DNA of 60,000 bases from Diphasiastrum complanatum. Lineage: Eukaryota > Streptophyta > Lycopodiopsida > Lycopodiales > Lycopodiaceae. Shown piece after piece: positions 1-10,755 of this stretch. The notes beneath the pieces are model-generated. The model saw only the letters and a list, made by a program, of their open reading frames with translations, was not told where the DNA came from and did no database searches. How positions within the stretch are numbered: position 1 is the stretch's first letter; every line of letters begins with the position of its first letter. The position numbers and the translations under genes were made by a program. The DNA is taken from contig CM055098.1 in NCBI GenBank assembly GCA_029204225.1, forward strand, positions 48,263,247-48,323,246, in the 5' to 3' direction.

Positions 1-819
1 CCTATGTTCACAGGTCACTTTTGGTCAGCAGTATTCCATAAACTGGAAACTACTTTGAGTTTAAGTTCTTCTGATCATCCTGAATTAGATGGCCAGACAA
101 AAAGGACTAATCAAACTATGGAAGATATTTTGAGAATGCATGTTTCTCACAAGCAATCTCATTGGGAAGATTATCTCCCACTGGTTGAGTTTGCATATAA
201 TAGTAGAAAATATTCTGCTATAGGTTACAGTCCTTTTATGCTTATGTATGATTTTCAACCTAGATCTCCAATAAATGTTGAGACAAAGTCTGTTAAGATG
301 CAGAAGATGTTCCAAGTGGCTAAGGATAGTATCCGAAGTGCTCAGGATAGAGCTAAACACTATACCGATCTTAGGAGATTTCCAAGAGATTTTAAATTTG
401 ATGACTGGGTATATCTTAGGATTCCAAAAGATTCTAAGACATTATGTACAGGGAAGCATTATAAGCTGTCTACCCATTATTGTGGACCTTTCAAGATTGT
501 ACGTAGAATTGGTTCTTTGGCATATGAACTCGATCTTCAAGGAAAATTGACTGCACACCCAGTATTTCATGTAAGTCATTTGAAACTAAGTTTACATGAT
601 GGTGATACAGTTGGATCGGATGATGATTTATCCTATTTGGAAGATTTGTCATTTAGTGTACCTTTGAAACCTGAGAAAGTGCTCAGAACCAGAGATAAAC
701 AATTGAGAAATTGTTCTATCTCTGAGTGCTTAATTCGGTGGAAGGGTTGTAATGAGGATGATGATTCATGGGAGAGAGTTGATAGCATAAAGAAGAATTT
801 CTCGAAGTTTAGCTTCTAA
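1..819 (+). CDS. Ty3/gypsy chromovirus Pol C-terminus (integrase end plus chromodomain), cut by window edge
   Basis: Open from the first base to a TAA at 817-819, so the N-terminal part (protease, RT, RNase H, most of integrase) lies outside the window. The visible part begins in the integrase core: HPELDGQTKRTNQTMED matches the family motif around the last catalytic Glu. It continues through the GPY/F-type module (HYCGPFKIVRRIGSLAYELDL region) and ends in a chromodomain-like stretch (LIRWKGC..DDDSWERVD). That order is typical of plant chromoviruses, where the chromodomain steers integration to certain chromatin. No internal stop is visible in this 271-codon part. A purine tract and LTR follow directly, as expected for the 3' end of an element. 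Confidence 0.9.
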   Translation, partial: PMFTGHFWSAVFHKLETTLSLSSSDHPELDGQTKRTNQTMEDILRMHVSHKQSHWEDYLPLVEFAYNSRKYSAIGYSPFMLMYDFQPRSPINVETKSVKMQKMFQVAKDSIRSAQDRAKHYTDLRRFPRDFKFDDWVYLRIPKDSKTLCTGKHYKLSTHYCGPFKIVRRIGSLAYELDLQGKLTAHPVFHVSHLKLSLHDGDTVGSDDDLSYLEDLSFSVPLKPEKVLRTRDKQLRNCSISECLIRWKGCNEDDDSWERVDSIKKNFSKFSF

Positions 820-833
820 GGATAGAAACAGTT

Positions 834-1370
834 TAAGGAGGGAAGAATGTTATGTCCATGATCAGGTCATAGGATACAGTATACTCCTAGTCTTGGATAC
901 ACGATACTCCAGTGAAACAAGTTGTTAGTTATGCCACGTCATACTAGACGTGACTCGAAAGTAACTAATATCCTTGTGAGGCCCAGAACACACTAAATGG
1001 AGTTTAGACAAGATATGAGACAGTGTATGCATGTGTAGAGTTATGAATAGCAATTCTATGAGTAGTTGGTCCATGCTTAGGACTCTATTCTTGATGAATC
1101 TATGTATAGAAAACTTTGGGCTATGCATGGCTATGTGCCCAGGATGCTTTTGGCTCTATATATTGGGTCCAAAACTCGCCCTACTCCTCATTATGGTTGT
1201 GGATTCATTGTCAGGCTCTCACTCTACATTCATGCTTCTTGTTCCTTGGCTTGGGGGTGAAGCTTCTAGAGTTTGATTGGATGCTTCTACTTGGTTGGGT
1301 GGTTTCTCCATAGTGTATTATCCATTGTGTTTGTGATTTATAAGCAGGATCTAAGGAGCTTCTCTTAAAG
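834..1370 (+). mobile_element. Polypurine tract and 3' LTR of the chromovirus
   Basis: A purine tract (833-847, AAGGAGGGAAGAA core) is followed at 848 by TGTTATGTCC, the LTR start. From there to about 1370 the sequence is roughly 90% identical to 2405-2892. The copy at 2405 lacks about 45 bp near its start. Similarity ends abruptly at about 1371, so this LTR is truncated at its 3' end or joined to other sequence there. No target duplication could be identified. Confidence 0.75.
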
Positions 1371-2404
1371 AAGGAGACTGATTTCCCAATACTTGTGCTG
1401 CCCTTTCTGAATTATCTTCGTCGTGACTAGGGTACTTCTTCTGATTGATTTGCTTTGGATTGCCCATATGCTTTCTTAGCCTTGTCGTTATCGTCTTTGG
1501 TTCATGACCTTGGCTGTCGATCTTGTTGATGGTGTTGCTGGCAATCTGACTGCTCCAGTGGATGCCTGCAAATCCACTCCCCCCCCTCCCCCCTGAATTC
1601 TGTTGGTGGGGATGTTGTTGCTGGTAATTGTTCATGCTCAAGATTGGATCAGCGTGTGGAACACGTAGTTGAAACACGTTGAACATGCGACTGGATTAAA
1701 GATTGAACAAATTTTAACTAAATTTATTTCAATCTTGTTGTAGTTGACTCGAAGATGAATATGACGATGAGATACATGAATCAACTCTCAAGTGACAGGG
1801 ACTTTTCAAATTTAAAGTATGTGCAAAGATCCTAGACTCTCTACAAGGTGATCTGAAGATGGATAGATGAATATAAATGTGTGCTTGAGATGCTCTACAG
1901 AAGACTCTCGTGCAATAGTTATTTCTCATGCAAAAATCAATCACATGAAACAAGTGAAGTGAAATAAGAAATAAACAAACGGTACAGAGAGTGAGAACTA
2001 TATGGCACTTGTCGAACAAAACTTGTATTCATCAACATTGATAATTCACCTTGACAATCGCAATATTCCATGTGTTTTGTAGAGTAATGAGACTTACTTT
2101 GATACGCCTTTGTCAAAAACAAGACGAGGTTGGTAACACTAAATCTATCATCATTGATAGAGCTTGAAATACATAGGAGGAGAAGGTACTATTCCCATTA
2201 GTATCCTTCGGATCATGAGATTCATAAATGAATCTCTGTTTAGATTTTCTATATCTGAGAGTGGTGTCGTGATATGCAGATAGTGGAAACTCATTAAAAA
2301 GTGAAAAGACATATAGATTTGAGGTTGCAAGAGTGTACTGAAAATGTCAATTCCTTGGGGAGGGTGCTCTTGTCTGGAAATAGTAGCAGATGATAGAATA
2401 TCGG
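1371..2404. other. Unassigned sequence between two chromovirus LTR copies
   Basis: About 1 kb with no recognisable domain. A 111-codon minus-strand ORF (1351-1686) rich in Asn, Gln and Gly resembles nothing I can name. It overlaps the LTR end, so I do not treat it as a gene. The rest is AT-rich. It could be remaining element sequence or unrelated DNA caught between LTR copies. Confidence 0.4.
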
Positions 2405-3110
2405 TGTTATGTCCATGACCAGTACAGTACTCCAATGAAACAGGCTGTTGATAATGCCACGTCATATTGGACGTGAGCCGAAAGTAACTAATATCCTTGT
2501 GAGGCCCAGAACACACTAAATGGAGTTTAGACAAGGTATGAGATAGTGTATGCATGTGCAGAGTTATCAATAGCAATTCTATGAATAGTTGGTCCATGCA
2601 TAGGACTCTATTCCAAGTGAATCTATGTATAGGAAACTTAGGGCTATGCATGGATGTGTGCCCAGGATGCTTTTGGCTCTATATAATGTTTCCAAACTCG
2701 CCCTACTCCTCATCATGGTTCTTGATTCATTGCCAGGCTCTCACTCTACATTCATGTTTCTTGTTCCTTGGCTTGGGGAGAGGCTTCTAGAGATTGATTG
2801 GATGCTTCTACTTGTTTGGGTGGTTCTCCACAGTGTGTTATCCTTTGTGTTTAGGATTTGTAAGCAGGATCTAAGGAGCTTCCCTGGTTTCAAAGCAAGG
2901 CTTACAAGTTTGAAGAGGTGGTGCTTTTCATTGGAGCTTGGTGGTATTCAACTAGTATTCTCATCCAAGGAGAGGAGCAAGGTTGCAAGTTGGTGGATCT
3001 TCCCAAATTCAATTTGCATGTTCCATATCTCTCTCTAATTCATTAGGGTTTATGGAGAATTGTGAGCTCGAGTTTCATCTAGGCCAAATTTGGCATTTAC
3101 AATTATGAAA
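2405..3110 (+). mobile_element. Second chromovirus LTR copy (probable solo LTR)
   Basis: Starts TGTTATGTCC like the LTR at 848 and aligns with it to about 2892. It then continues with sequence that the first copy lacks, so it is the more complete 3' part of the LTR. No pol sequence precedes it and no clear primer-binding site follows, so a solo LTR is the simplest reading. The 3' end is uncertain (taken near 3110) because I found no CA end with a matching target duplication. Confidence 0.6.
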
Positions 3111-3657
3111 CAACATACTTGCATAGTACAAAGTTTGTAGCAAGCCTACAGTCAAGATGGATTATTTTTCAATTTCAACAGAAATTATCCGGACGTCTTT
3201 GACCATGGATCGGGTCGGATTTCTAAATTTTTCAACTTCAAAAAATTTGACCCTCAGCATATTTTTCAGCCCAGTGTAAATTTTTTCGATCCGACCCTAT
3301 GTAATTTTCGATATTGTCGGTCAAAAATCCGACCCAACGACTTCGCGTTGGCAGTCCGCCTACTTTGTACATGCATTAATGGCATAAAGTCGATTGTAAT
3401 TATTACAGAAGATAGCATTCAATGCGAGTTAGTTGTAGATGTTTTTATATCTAATCCCAGAATCTTCATCAGAATACTGTGCTTCTGATAATTGTAATCT
3501 ATCAATGAGAGAATCTGAATTGGAATAATCACGCTCAACAAGCTGAAGTAATAAATTCAATCCATTGTACTCATCTGTTAATAGTAATCAGAGTGTGATT
3601 TGTTCTATAGTTGTTATTGGCAAATGCGCATTTCTTTGATTTATCGTTTGAACTATT
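3111..3657. repeat. Intergenic stretch with a GGGTCGGATTT fold-back
   Basis: Mostly AT-rich DNA. GGGTCGGATTT near 3214 faces its near-exact complement (AAATCCGACCC) near 3330, and a further TCCGACCC lies between them near 3291. It looks like a small decayed fold-back repeat. No coding signal is seen in this stretch. Confidence 0.35.
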
Positions 3658-4065
3658 TTGCTGATAACTATTTCATTTTCGATCCACTCATCTAGCTCAC
3701 TCCCAGTTTTCACACGACTCACTGATTTTCGACAGCAGCCACCCTCTACCTCTTCACAGGGACTTCTACCTCAGAGTTCACCAACACACTTGTTGTCCAT
3801 GACAACCCGCACTAACCTGGTCTCTTGGATGGCTTCTCCAAGCACTCAACCTAATGTGGCGCTTGCTGCAACTATTACTAAGAAGCATTTCATAGTTGCT
3901 AAGGCCTCAAACAGGCTCAAAATGATTAAGCGGGACTTTCGTGCCAAGCTTCTTTCTGGATTACTGGCTCATGAGCCATCCTTGCTGCTGCAAGTCATGC
4001 CTTCTCCTTCTCTTCCTCGCTATCTGAATGAATCTTTATTCCTAGAATGTACAAGGTCTGAATGA
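3658..4065 (+). pseudogene. Unrecognised ORF just upstream of the LINE endonuclease
   Basis: A 135-codon ORF, Ser/Pro-rich at its N-terminus, with a basic segment near the middle. I do not recognise a domain. It ends 20-30 bp before endonuclease-like coding sequence in another frame, so it may be the decayed 5' part of the LINE (ORF1 or the leader of ORF2), or unrelated DNA. No support beyond position. Confidence 0.3.
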
Positions 4066-4083
4066 TCCAGTATGTCGCACTTG

Positions 4084-5112
4084 CATGGCTCAAGTATTGG
4101 CCTCTTATCCTTCAAAATGTTCTTATTGTCTTGCAAGAAATGAAGCTTTGAGAATTCAACCAGCATTGCCTCATAAAGAAGTTTGATGCATCCTTCCATT
4201 ATGGTGTCTCTCCTTCTCAAGGCACCTGCGGGGAAGTTCTAATGCTTGTTTCTCGTGACTGGCAAGTGCTCTCTACTTCTTCTGATTCAGCTGGTAAGTG
4301 GGTCCTCCTTCTCCTTCGCAAATTAGGCTTTACCTTTTCTATTCCTAACGTCTACGCTCCTTGTCTTACCTCTGATCGCACCGACTTTTGGTCTTCCTTA
4401 CCGCCCATCCTAGATGAACGTTTGATTGTACTAGGAGACTTTAACATGTACCTTGACTCTTCCGATGGCCCGCATGTTATTTCTCCTTCCAAGTATGTTG
4501 TCTGGTCATCCTTTCAGTCCTCTCACTCTCTTCTGGATGCTTCTAACGTCTTACAACAGTTCCCGCGTCACACTTATACTAGCTATCATCTCGGGCCCTC
4601 CTTTCGTCCTGACAGGCTGGACCATTTTAACCTTTCCTCTTCTGCTAATTGGCTTCGACTGATCAAAGTTGAAACTCACCAATTTACTACTTTTTCTAAT
4701 CACAGCCCTATCATGCTCTGATGCTCCTTCCATGCCCTTCCAACTCACTCCTTCCACTCTCCTTACATCATGAATTCTTTTCTTTTGTCCTCTCCTCCTA
4801 TTCGTTCAGCTCTCGAGGCTAGTCTTGCCTCTTCCCCCTCCTTTCAAGCCATGATCACTAATGGTACGACCTTTCTCCGACATGCAAATAAGCCTTACTC
4901 TCGCTCTCATTCCAGGCTTTGGTCCTTGGCATTGACCCTCCTACAAGGCATAGTTTTCGCCCAAAACTCTGCCAAGGATTCTACTCCTTACTCTGATCTC
5001 CAGCTTCGTTGCCAAGTCATCCTTCGTCGTCATGACTATTATATCGCGGTCGATCTTATGCTTCATTCTAAGCTAAACTGGCTCCGAAATGGTGACTTGC
5101 CCTCTTCCTTTT
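4084..5112 (+). pseudogene. L1-like LINE ORF2, piece A: endonuclease and linker
   Basis: Reads as an apurinic-type endonuclease (exonuclease-endonuclease-phosphatase fold), which nicks target DNA to prime reverse transcription. In order: VLQEMK with the catalytic Glu near 4135, then NVYAP near 4360, LGDFN near 4435, DRLDHF near 4612 and SNHSPI near 4700 (family SDHSP). The linker towards RT follows to 5112 (4770-5112). In-frame stops follow QEMKL and SNHSPIML, so it is dead. It is cut at 5108-5112 (CCTTT), where a copia LTR begins; the next part of the LINE is found on the minus strand, ending at 8859. The TE context and stops make this a relic, not a host gene. Confidence 0.85.
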
Positions 5113-5383
5113 GTCATGAACGGGATTGTTGGTATCGCAAATGTATTTGTTTCTTTGAATTTTCTTGTGCAGAAGCTTACAAGATCCTAGACACACGACT
5201 ACAGATCACGGAACATATATCATTCTAGCAATCAAGACAGCAAAAGACAAGGAGATGCACGAGATAGAGCAACTATATTATCAATTTAATTTTTAGAGCG
5301 AGATGGTCAGTGTCTCGCTCGTTGGCGGCCTGACGCTCTGCTCTTTCGCTGTGTTTTGCTCGTTGGCAGACTTTCATGCACAG
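5113..5383 (-). mobile_element. copia1 LTR, 3' half, inverted
   Basis: Reverse complement of the last ~270 bp of the copia1 LTR at about 9322-9592, with around 85-90% identity. It begins with TGTC at 5113, the complement of the LTR end, directly after CCTTT. It stops at 5383, exactly where the truncated copia1 LTR at 17238-17690 lacks sequence. The two pieces together make one LTR, with at most two bases missing. It is a breakpoint fragment of the 5384-17690 inversion. Confidence 0.85.
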
Positions 5384-5963
5384 TTTCACATGGTTTTTGA
5401 TGTATATTAGACATCTATGTGGATCCACACGTGTGAGGACCTGTCCACACGTGTGAAATGACAGTTGTAATATTCATATCCATTTTGATTAGCTTTCATT
5501 TGAGTCTAATATGACATCTCCTAAATTATAGGAGTTAGGTCCTTGATTGTAGGAATCTAGAAGGTCAACACAAGCCACCAATGGATGATGTGGCAAACTT
5601 GATAGATCTTATCCAAAGTGGATATGGATGAGTACAATGAGTTGTCCCACATGTGCTGGATGCAGCTTAGAGAGAGATATTATGATGATTTTGTACTTGA
5701 TCCATGATGGATCTATTATTGAGCTAATGATGAGAAACATTGGTTTGTGAAGCAATCTTGGAGTTTACACACTCTTAAGCACTTTCTTTGTGGATGAATG
5801 CTAAGTAAATGTTTAGTAAACTATTTCTCTGTTGTACTTCACACGTGTGAGGCCGTGGGTCATCATTTTTTATTGTTCTTGCCTGCAAACACAAAAATTG
5901 TCAAGTAGAAGCTAGATTTGGAATCTAGTCTTGATATAGATCAAGATCCCAAGCTACCAATCA
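5384..5963 (+). repeat. copia2 5' LTR, missing its first 17 bases
   Basis: Aligns with 7316-7910. It contains the palindromic CCACACGTGTG(A) motif several times, as the 3' LTR does. It ends in CCAATCA at 5963. The missing tip (17 bases) lies inverted at 17691-17707. Confidence 0.85.
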
Positions 5964-5966
5964 CTA

Positions 5967-7294
5967 GAGTTTTGTAAATCCAATGGCATTAAGAGAGAAC
6001 TTACATGTACTTATAGTCCTCAACAAAATGGTATAGCCGAGAGGATGAATAGAACACTTTGTGAGTGTGCTAAGGCTTTGAGGTTAGATGCATCTCTACC
6101 TAAGTCCTTTTGGGGAGAGGCTATTATTTGTGCAACTTATTTGTGTAATAGATTGCCATGTAAGCCCATTGGAGGCATAACATCTTATGAGTCTCTATTT
6201 TGTAAGAAGCCGAATCTTAAAGATCTAAGAATTTTTGGATCTACTTGCTATGTTTTTCAAGCATTAGATACAAAAAAAAAGGATGATCCTACTTCTTTAA
6301 AGGGGATCTTTGTTGGGTATGCTGAAAATAGCAAAGGACTTAGTGGAATGATCATGATGGTATACAAGAAGTGAAAGTAGCATTGTTTAAGGAGTTTAAG
6401 ACGGTGGACCTTGGTAATCTTCATTTCATATTAGGAATAGAAGTTTCAAGAGGCAAGGATTTGAGTTTTATTTGTCAATCCAAATATGCTTCTTCTATCT
6501 TAGCAAAGTTTGAAATGAAAGATTGTAAAGGAGTAGAAACTCCTATGGAGCAAAATGTAAAAGTTTCCAATAGTGATGATGAAGCATCCTTTGAGGACAT
6601 CACACTATATAGGATACTTGTAGGCTCCTTGATCTATCTTACTATAACTATGCCTGATCTAAGTTATAGTGTAGTTAAACTAAGCCAATCTATGCAAAAT
6701 CCACTGGTTTGTCATTGGAAAAATGCAAAAAGGGTGTTGAGGTACATCTCGGCCACCAAGAACTTTGGCATTTTATATGATGGATCTAATCTTGCCTTAA
6801 GGGCATATTCGGATGCTGATTTTGCAGGTGATAAGGAGGATAGGAGGTCCACAAGTGCTTTTGTTACCTTCCTTTGCAATGGCATAGTGTCTTGGCTTTC
6901 CAAAAAGCAAGATACTATTTCTCTATCTTCAACCGAATCGGAATACAAGGCACTAACATCCACAACAAAGGAGATCCTATGGTTGAAGAGGCTTTTGGTG
7001 GAATTGCAAGTCATGGAGGCCAAGGAGCAGCCAATAATATTTTGTGACAACCAATCAAGCCAAGCATTAGCAACCAATCCCACATTCCATGCAAGGAGCA
7101 AGCACATAGAGATTGCTCACCATTTTGTGAGGGAAAAGATTCAAGCAAAGGAGATCAAGCTACATCATGTGTATTCTTCAGATTGCCTTGCTGATCTACT
7201 CACTAAAGGCTTGACAAAGGCTTCATTTATCAAGTTAAGATCAACCTTAGGAGTTGTAGATAGATGTACTATAGTTGTATCATGTAAAAATTGA
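5967..7294 (+). pseudogene. copia2 polyprotein remnant: integrase C-part, then RT end and RNase H
   Basis: 6003-6360 reads as integrase C-terminal core (YSPQQNGIAERMNRTLCE with the catalytic Glu, FGSTCYVF, GIFVGY). At about 6360 the frame shifts and the sequence jumps to late RT (LHFILGIEVSR, TPMEQNV, YRILVGSLIYLT) and RNase H. RNase H motifs are visible: AYSDADFAGD, SLSSTESEYKAL, FCDNQSSQALA, HHFVREK and ADLLTKGL. RNase H would degrade RNA in RNA/DNA hybrids. The 307-codon RT/RNase H part has no stop, but the catalytic RT segment (YVDD) is deleted. Confidence 0.85.
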
Positions 7295-7298
7295 GGAG

Positions 7299-7910
7299 TG
7301 TTAGAATTTAGCAATTTTCACATGGTTTTTGATGTATATTAGACATCTATGTGGATCCACACGTGTGAGGGTGTCCACACGTGTGAAATGACACTTGTAA
7401 TATTCAGATCCATTTTGATTAGCTTTCATTTGAGTCTAATATGACATCTCCTATATTATAGGAGTTAGGTCCTAGATTGTAGGAATCTAGAAGGTCAACA
7501 CAGACCACCAATGGATGATGTGGCAAACTTGATAGATCTTATCCAAAGTGGATATGGATAAGTACAATGAGTTTTCCTACACGTGCTGGATGCAGCTTAG
7601 AGAGAGATTATGGTGATTTTGTACTTGATCCATGATGGATCCATTTTTGAGCTAATGATGAGAAATCTTGGTTTGTGTAGCTATCATTGTGTTTTGACTC
7701 TCTTAAGTACTTTCTTTGTGGATGAATGCTTTGTAAATGATAAGTAGACTATTTCTCTGTTATCAGGCCATACAGTAGCTGTACTTCACACGTGTGAAGC
7801 CGTGGATCATTTTTTTTTATTGTTCTTGCTTGGAAACACAAAGATTGTCAAGTAGAAGCTAGATTTGGAAGCTAGTCTTGATATAGATCAAGATCCCAAG
7901 CTACCAATCA
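7299..7910 (+). repeat. copia2 3' LTR
   Basis: TGTTAGAATTTAGC at 7299 follows a short purine stretch (TTGAGGAG) and the last codons of RNase H. The end CCAATCA at 7910 matches the 5' LTR end. It is followed by CTCTTT, then LINE piece B on the other strand. Confidence 0.85.
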
Positions 7911-8858
7911 CTCTTTGTGATCATTTGTAGACCAAATTCAGTCCTTTACTCTGAATTTTGACAAAAAGTTGGTGCGAGAGCGGCCCTAAAGGAGAAAATA
8001 CTAGGAAAATACGGGAGAGCAAGGCCGCCTCGCGGAATGCACAAGACAGGGGTTCAGTGGCAATGGCAAACAACATGGGGGACAAGGGACAACCTTGCCA
8101 CAAGTTAGGGCAAAGCTATCAGAAGACACCCATTAAAAAGGAACTTCACAGAAAACGAGTGATAAAGGGCACGCACAGAGCTCAAAAAGGAGGAAGGAAA
8201 CCCAAAAGCTTGACAAAAAGCCAGAATATTAGATTGAAGGCTTTGTCAAGATCCAAACGGAGGATAATAGAAGAAACGACAGAGGCGGCTAGTGAGTCTG
8301 CTACCGTTCAAACATTAAGAATGGAGTCCATAATGTTACGGCCTTTTACAAACCCAAACTGCTCATAAAGGGAATGAAGGAGAGGAGAAAGACGGCGGGC
8401 CATAGCTTTAGCCAAGATCTTGTAGGAAGTATTAAGCATAGTGAGAGGGCAAAAATCTGACAGCAAAAGAGGCGAAGAGGTTTTGGGAATAAATTTAAGA
8501 AGACCTTTAGAAATCAAACCAGGCAGAGAAGCAACAGAGAAAGCAAGGTTAGCATTGTGAAGTAATCCTGGGCCCAAGAGAGGCCAAAACTATAAAAAAA
8601 ATTATGGAATAGGGCAAAATGAATTTCAGCAAAAGAGAAGAGCTCAACTATCTTGGAAATCTTGCCAAGAGAGAGCAAGCGCTCGGTGTGGCAAAAGGAT
8701 TGAAGACGGAGGGGGTTCGGTGCCGAAGTAGGTTTAAAGGAACGAAAAAGAGAGACAAACACCTGGACCATAGAAGGAGAGTCGAAGATCATAGAACTGA
8801 AGATTGAAAGAGAGTGGACAAAGGTGGAAGAGTGCTTATGGCGGAGGACGCGAAAGAA
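7911..8858 (-). pseudogene. L1-like LINE ORF2, piece B: start of reverse transcriptase, inverted
   Basis: Read on the minus strand from 8858, it begins FFFRVLRHK and continues to RT blocks: a PLTMLNTSYKILAKAMARRL region (8450-8390), QFGFVKGRNIMDSI near 8350, and WQGCPLSPMLFAIATEPLS near 8090, ending at SHQLF near 7970. These are LINE RT motifs upstream of the catalytic FADD. Frameshifts separate the blocks. Its start joins in frame to piece A once copia1 is removed. The last ~50 bp (7911-7965) do not obviously match LINE sequence, so an extra deletion or filler is possible. AAAGG at 8859-8863 is the complement of the CCTTT at 5108-5112. Confidence 0.8.
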
Positions 8859-8863
8859 AAAGG

Positions 8864-9592
8864 TGTCAGAAATGGTGAACTCCTGCAACTTTGCTGCGAC
8901 GTGAAGTGAAGCGACACGAAGTGAAGGTCGAATGGCAAACAATTCATGAAAGTCAACATACCTCAAAAACCCTGAGACACGAAGCGAAGCGAACCTCGAA
9001 GGTCGAATGATTTGCAAAAGTCAAACATGCCTCCAGGACCAAAAAGACGCGACACGACACGAAACGTTAGAAAATCTTTCGTGCTACCAACTGGCAGCTC
9101 AACGGGCGTGGAGTCTTAAACTTCACGCCCAGCTGAAACAGTTAGCAACAACGGAGAGTAACTGATTGGTTGATTAGCGTTAAATACTCTTGTAATTCTT
9201 TGTTTAGCTATCTTGTAAACTCCACACAGTGGAGATATAGACTATTTTCTAGATCAAAAGAAAACACAGAGAATGTGCGTGAGTAGAGCAGAAAAAAAAA
9301 AAGAATAGAAACAAAATAGCTGTGCATTAAAGTCTATCAACGAGCAGAATACAACGAAAGAATAGAGCGTCAGGCCGCCAACAAGCGAGACATTGACCAT
9401 CTTGTTCTAAAAATTAAACTGATAATATAGTTGCTCTATCTCATGCATCTCCTTGTCTTCCGCTGTCTTGGTTGCTATAATGATTTTTGTTCCGTGATCT
9501 GTAGTCGTGTGTCTAGGATCCTGTAAGCTTTCGCACAAGAAAATTCAAAGAAAAAAATACGTTTATGATACCAACCAAACTCGTTCGCGACA
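8864..9592 (+). repeat. copia1 5' LTR
   Basis: Runs TGTCAGAAATGG to ...TTCGCGACA. It is bounded by LINE piece B on the left and the primer-binding site on the right. It contains repeated CGAAGCGAAGCGA-like short motifs near its start and a poly-A-rich run at 9291-9303. Confidence 0.85.
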
Positions 9593-9604
9593 TGGTATCA
9601 TAGC
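9593..9604 (+). other. copia1 primer-binding site
   Basis: TGGTATCATAGC differs at one base from the plant initiator-Met tRNA complement TGGTATCAGAGC. It sits directly after the LTR. Confidence 0.8.
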
Positions 9605-9656
9605 TTACAGGTTATCACTACTGATATTTGAGCAGTGATTTTCTAGACAACACAAT

Positions 9657-10450
9657 ATGGCTACAACGATCCAGACAAGAGTAACAATCAGTCTTGATGG
9701 TGCAAACTACAGGATATGGAAGTTCAAAATCAAAACACTTTTGAAGGACGAAGGCATCTGGTTGGTGAATGAACTCTCAGAGGTGCACCCTCCAGAGGGA
9801 GACCCAAAGAGAGCTGAATGGATCAGAAAGGATGAGCATGCAATGACGATCATCGTTTCGTCCATCAACGAAGATCTATTTATGCAGATTGAAGATTGCG
9901 AAAGTAGCCATGCAGCATGGGAAAGATTAAAATAGAAGTACGAAGTGAGGACTGTAGTTTCAGTGATGCATCTTCACAATCAGCTGCAATCAGTGCGATG
10001 CGATGGCAACCAGTTAGACCAACACGTTGAGAAGATCAAAACGATCTTCGCTCAGCTCGTTGCATCGTGGCAGGAGCACCAGGTCCCAGCACCACAATAG
10101 TTGATGTACTTATGAAGTCTCTACCTACGTCCTATCAACCGTTGAGAATGCTCATATTGAGTCTAACAGATATGACATTCGACAAAGCAATAAGTCTTGT
10201 CGTTGATGAGAGACTGATGAGGGACAAAGGAGAAGGAAGCAGTGATCAAGAGAAAGCCCTCTTCACGAAAGGAAGGAAGAAAAACAAGAACGAACCCAGA
10301 AGGTCAACAAAACAAAGAAGACCTCCAGACCGTTACGCTGACAATCTTCAGTGGAGCGAAGACACACAATTCGAGTACTGCAACTTCACTAAAGAGCCAA
10401 CAACATATCAAGAAGTTGTCCAGAGTTCAGAGGGAGAATTTTGGAGGTAG
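9657..10450 (+). pseudogene. copia1 gag (UBN2 type), fused by deletion to the pre-RT linker
   Basis: Gag builds the particle that packages element RNA. Reading starts with ATG at 9657. The N-terminus (MATTIQTRVTISLDGANYRIW, then AEWIRKDEHAMTIIVSSINEDLF and ..AAWERLK) is the copia gag pattern. A TAG follows at about 9933, and a frame change near 10067 leads into the second gag half (LMKSLPTSYQPLRMLI). Then, without zinc knuckle, protease or integrase, comes RRSTKQRRPPDRYAD, the linker normally found between integrase and RT. A large internal deletion therefore joined gag to pre-RT. It is not functional. Confidence 0.82.
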
Positions 10451-10474
10451 ACAATATCAGAAGAGATCGAGTCG

Positions 10475-10750
10475 ATGAGGCGAAATGAGGCATGGACGCT
10501 AGAGCCATTGTTAGAAAATAAAAAGATCGTCGACTGCAAGTGGGTGTACAAGAAGAAAATGAAATCAGATGGCACTGTTGGCCGTTACAAGGGAAGGCTT
10601 GTCGCGAAGGGCTACACACAAAGGTATGGTGTTGATTATTTTGACACATATTCACTGATTGTCAAGATGACAAGCATACGACTACTCCTTGCATAAGCTA
10701 CACAACACAATCTGGAAATTCACCAGATTGATGTGAAAACAGCCTTTCTC
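10475..10750 (+). pseudogene. copia1 reverse transcriptase, N-terminal part
   Basis: Matches the RVT_2 start: WTLEPL..KKIVDCKWVYKKKMKSDG, then GRYKGRLVAKGYTQRYGVDYF. After a stop at about 10696 it continues with LEIHQIDVKTAFLHG. It is interrupted at 10751-10755 (CACGG) by the nested LTR element. RT resumes at 16009 (CATGG, then GDLEEKNFMKQSEGF). Confidence 0.85.
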
Positions 10751-10755
10751 CACGG

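Larger units (their letters stand above)
5384..7910 (+). mobile_element. copia2: internally deleted Ty1/copia element
   Basis: Two direct LTR copies (5384-5963 and 7299-7910, low-90s % identical) enclose only 1.3 kb. The 3' LTR runs TGTTAGAATT...CCAATCA. The 5' LTR lacks its first 17 bases, and these are found inverted at 17691-17707. The interior holds the end of integrase fused by deletion to the RT C-terminus and RNase H; gag, protease, the integrase core and the RT active site are absent. Such an element could move only with enzymes supplied in trans. Direct 5-bp target repeats are not seen at its ends. Confidence 0.88.

Noticed and set aside
1-819. Integrated plant pararetrovirus
   Set aside because: Integrase followed by a chromodomain, a purine tract and an LTR identifies an LTR retrotransposon; pararetroviruses lack integrase and LTRs.
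1351-1686. 111-codon minus-strand ORF with Gln/Gly/Asn runs as a host gene
   Set aside because: It overlaps the LTR end and has no recognised domain or neighbouring support.
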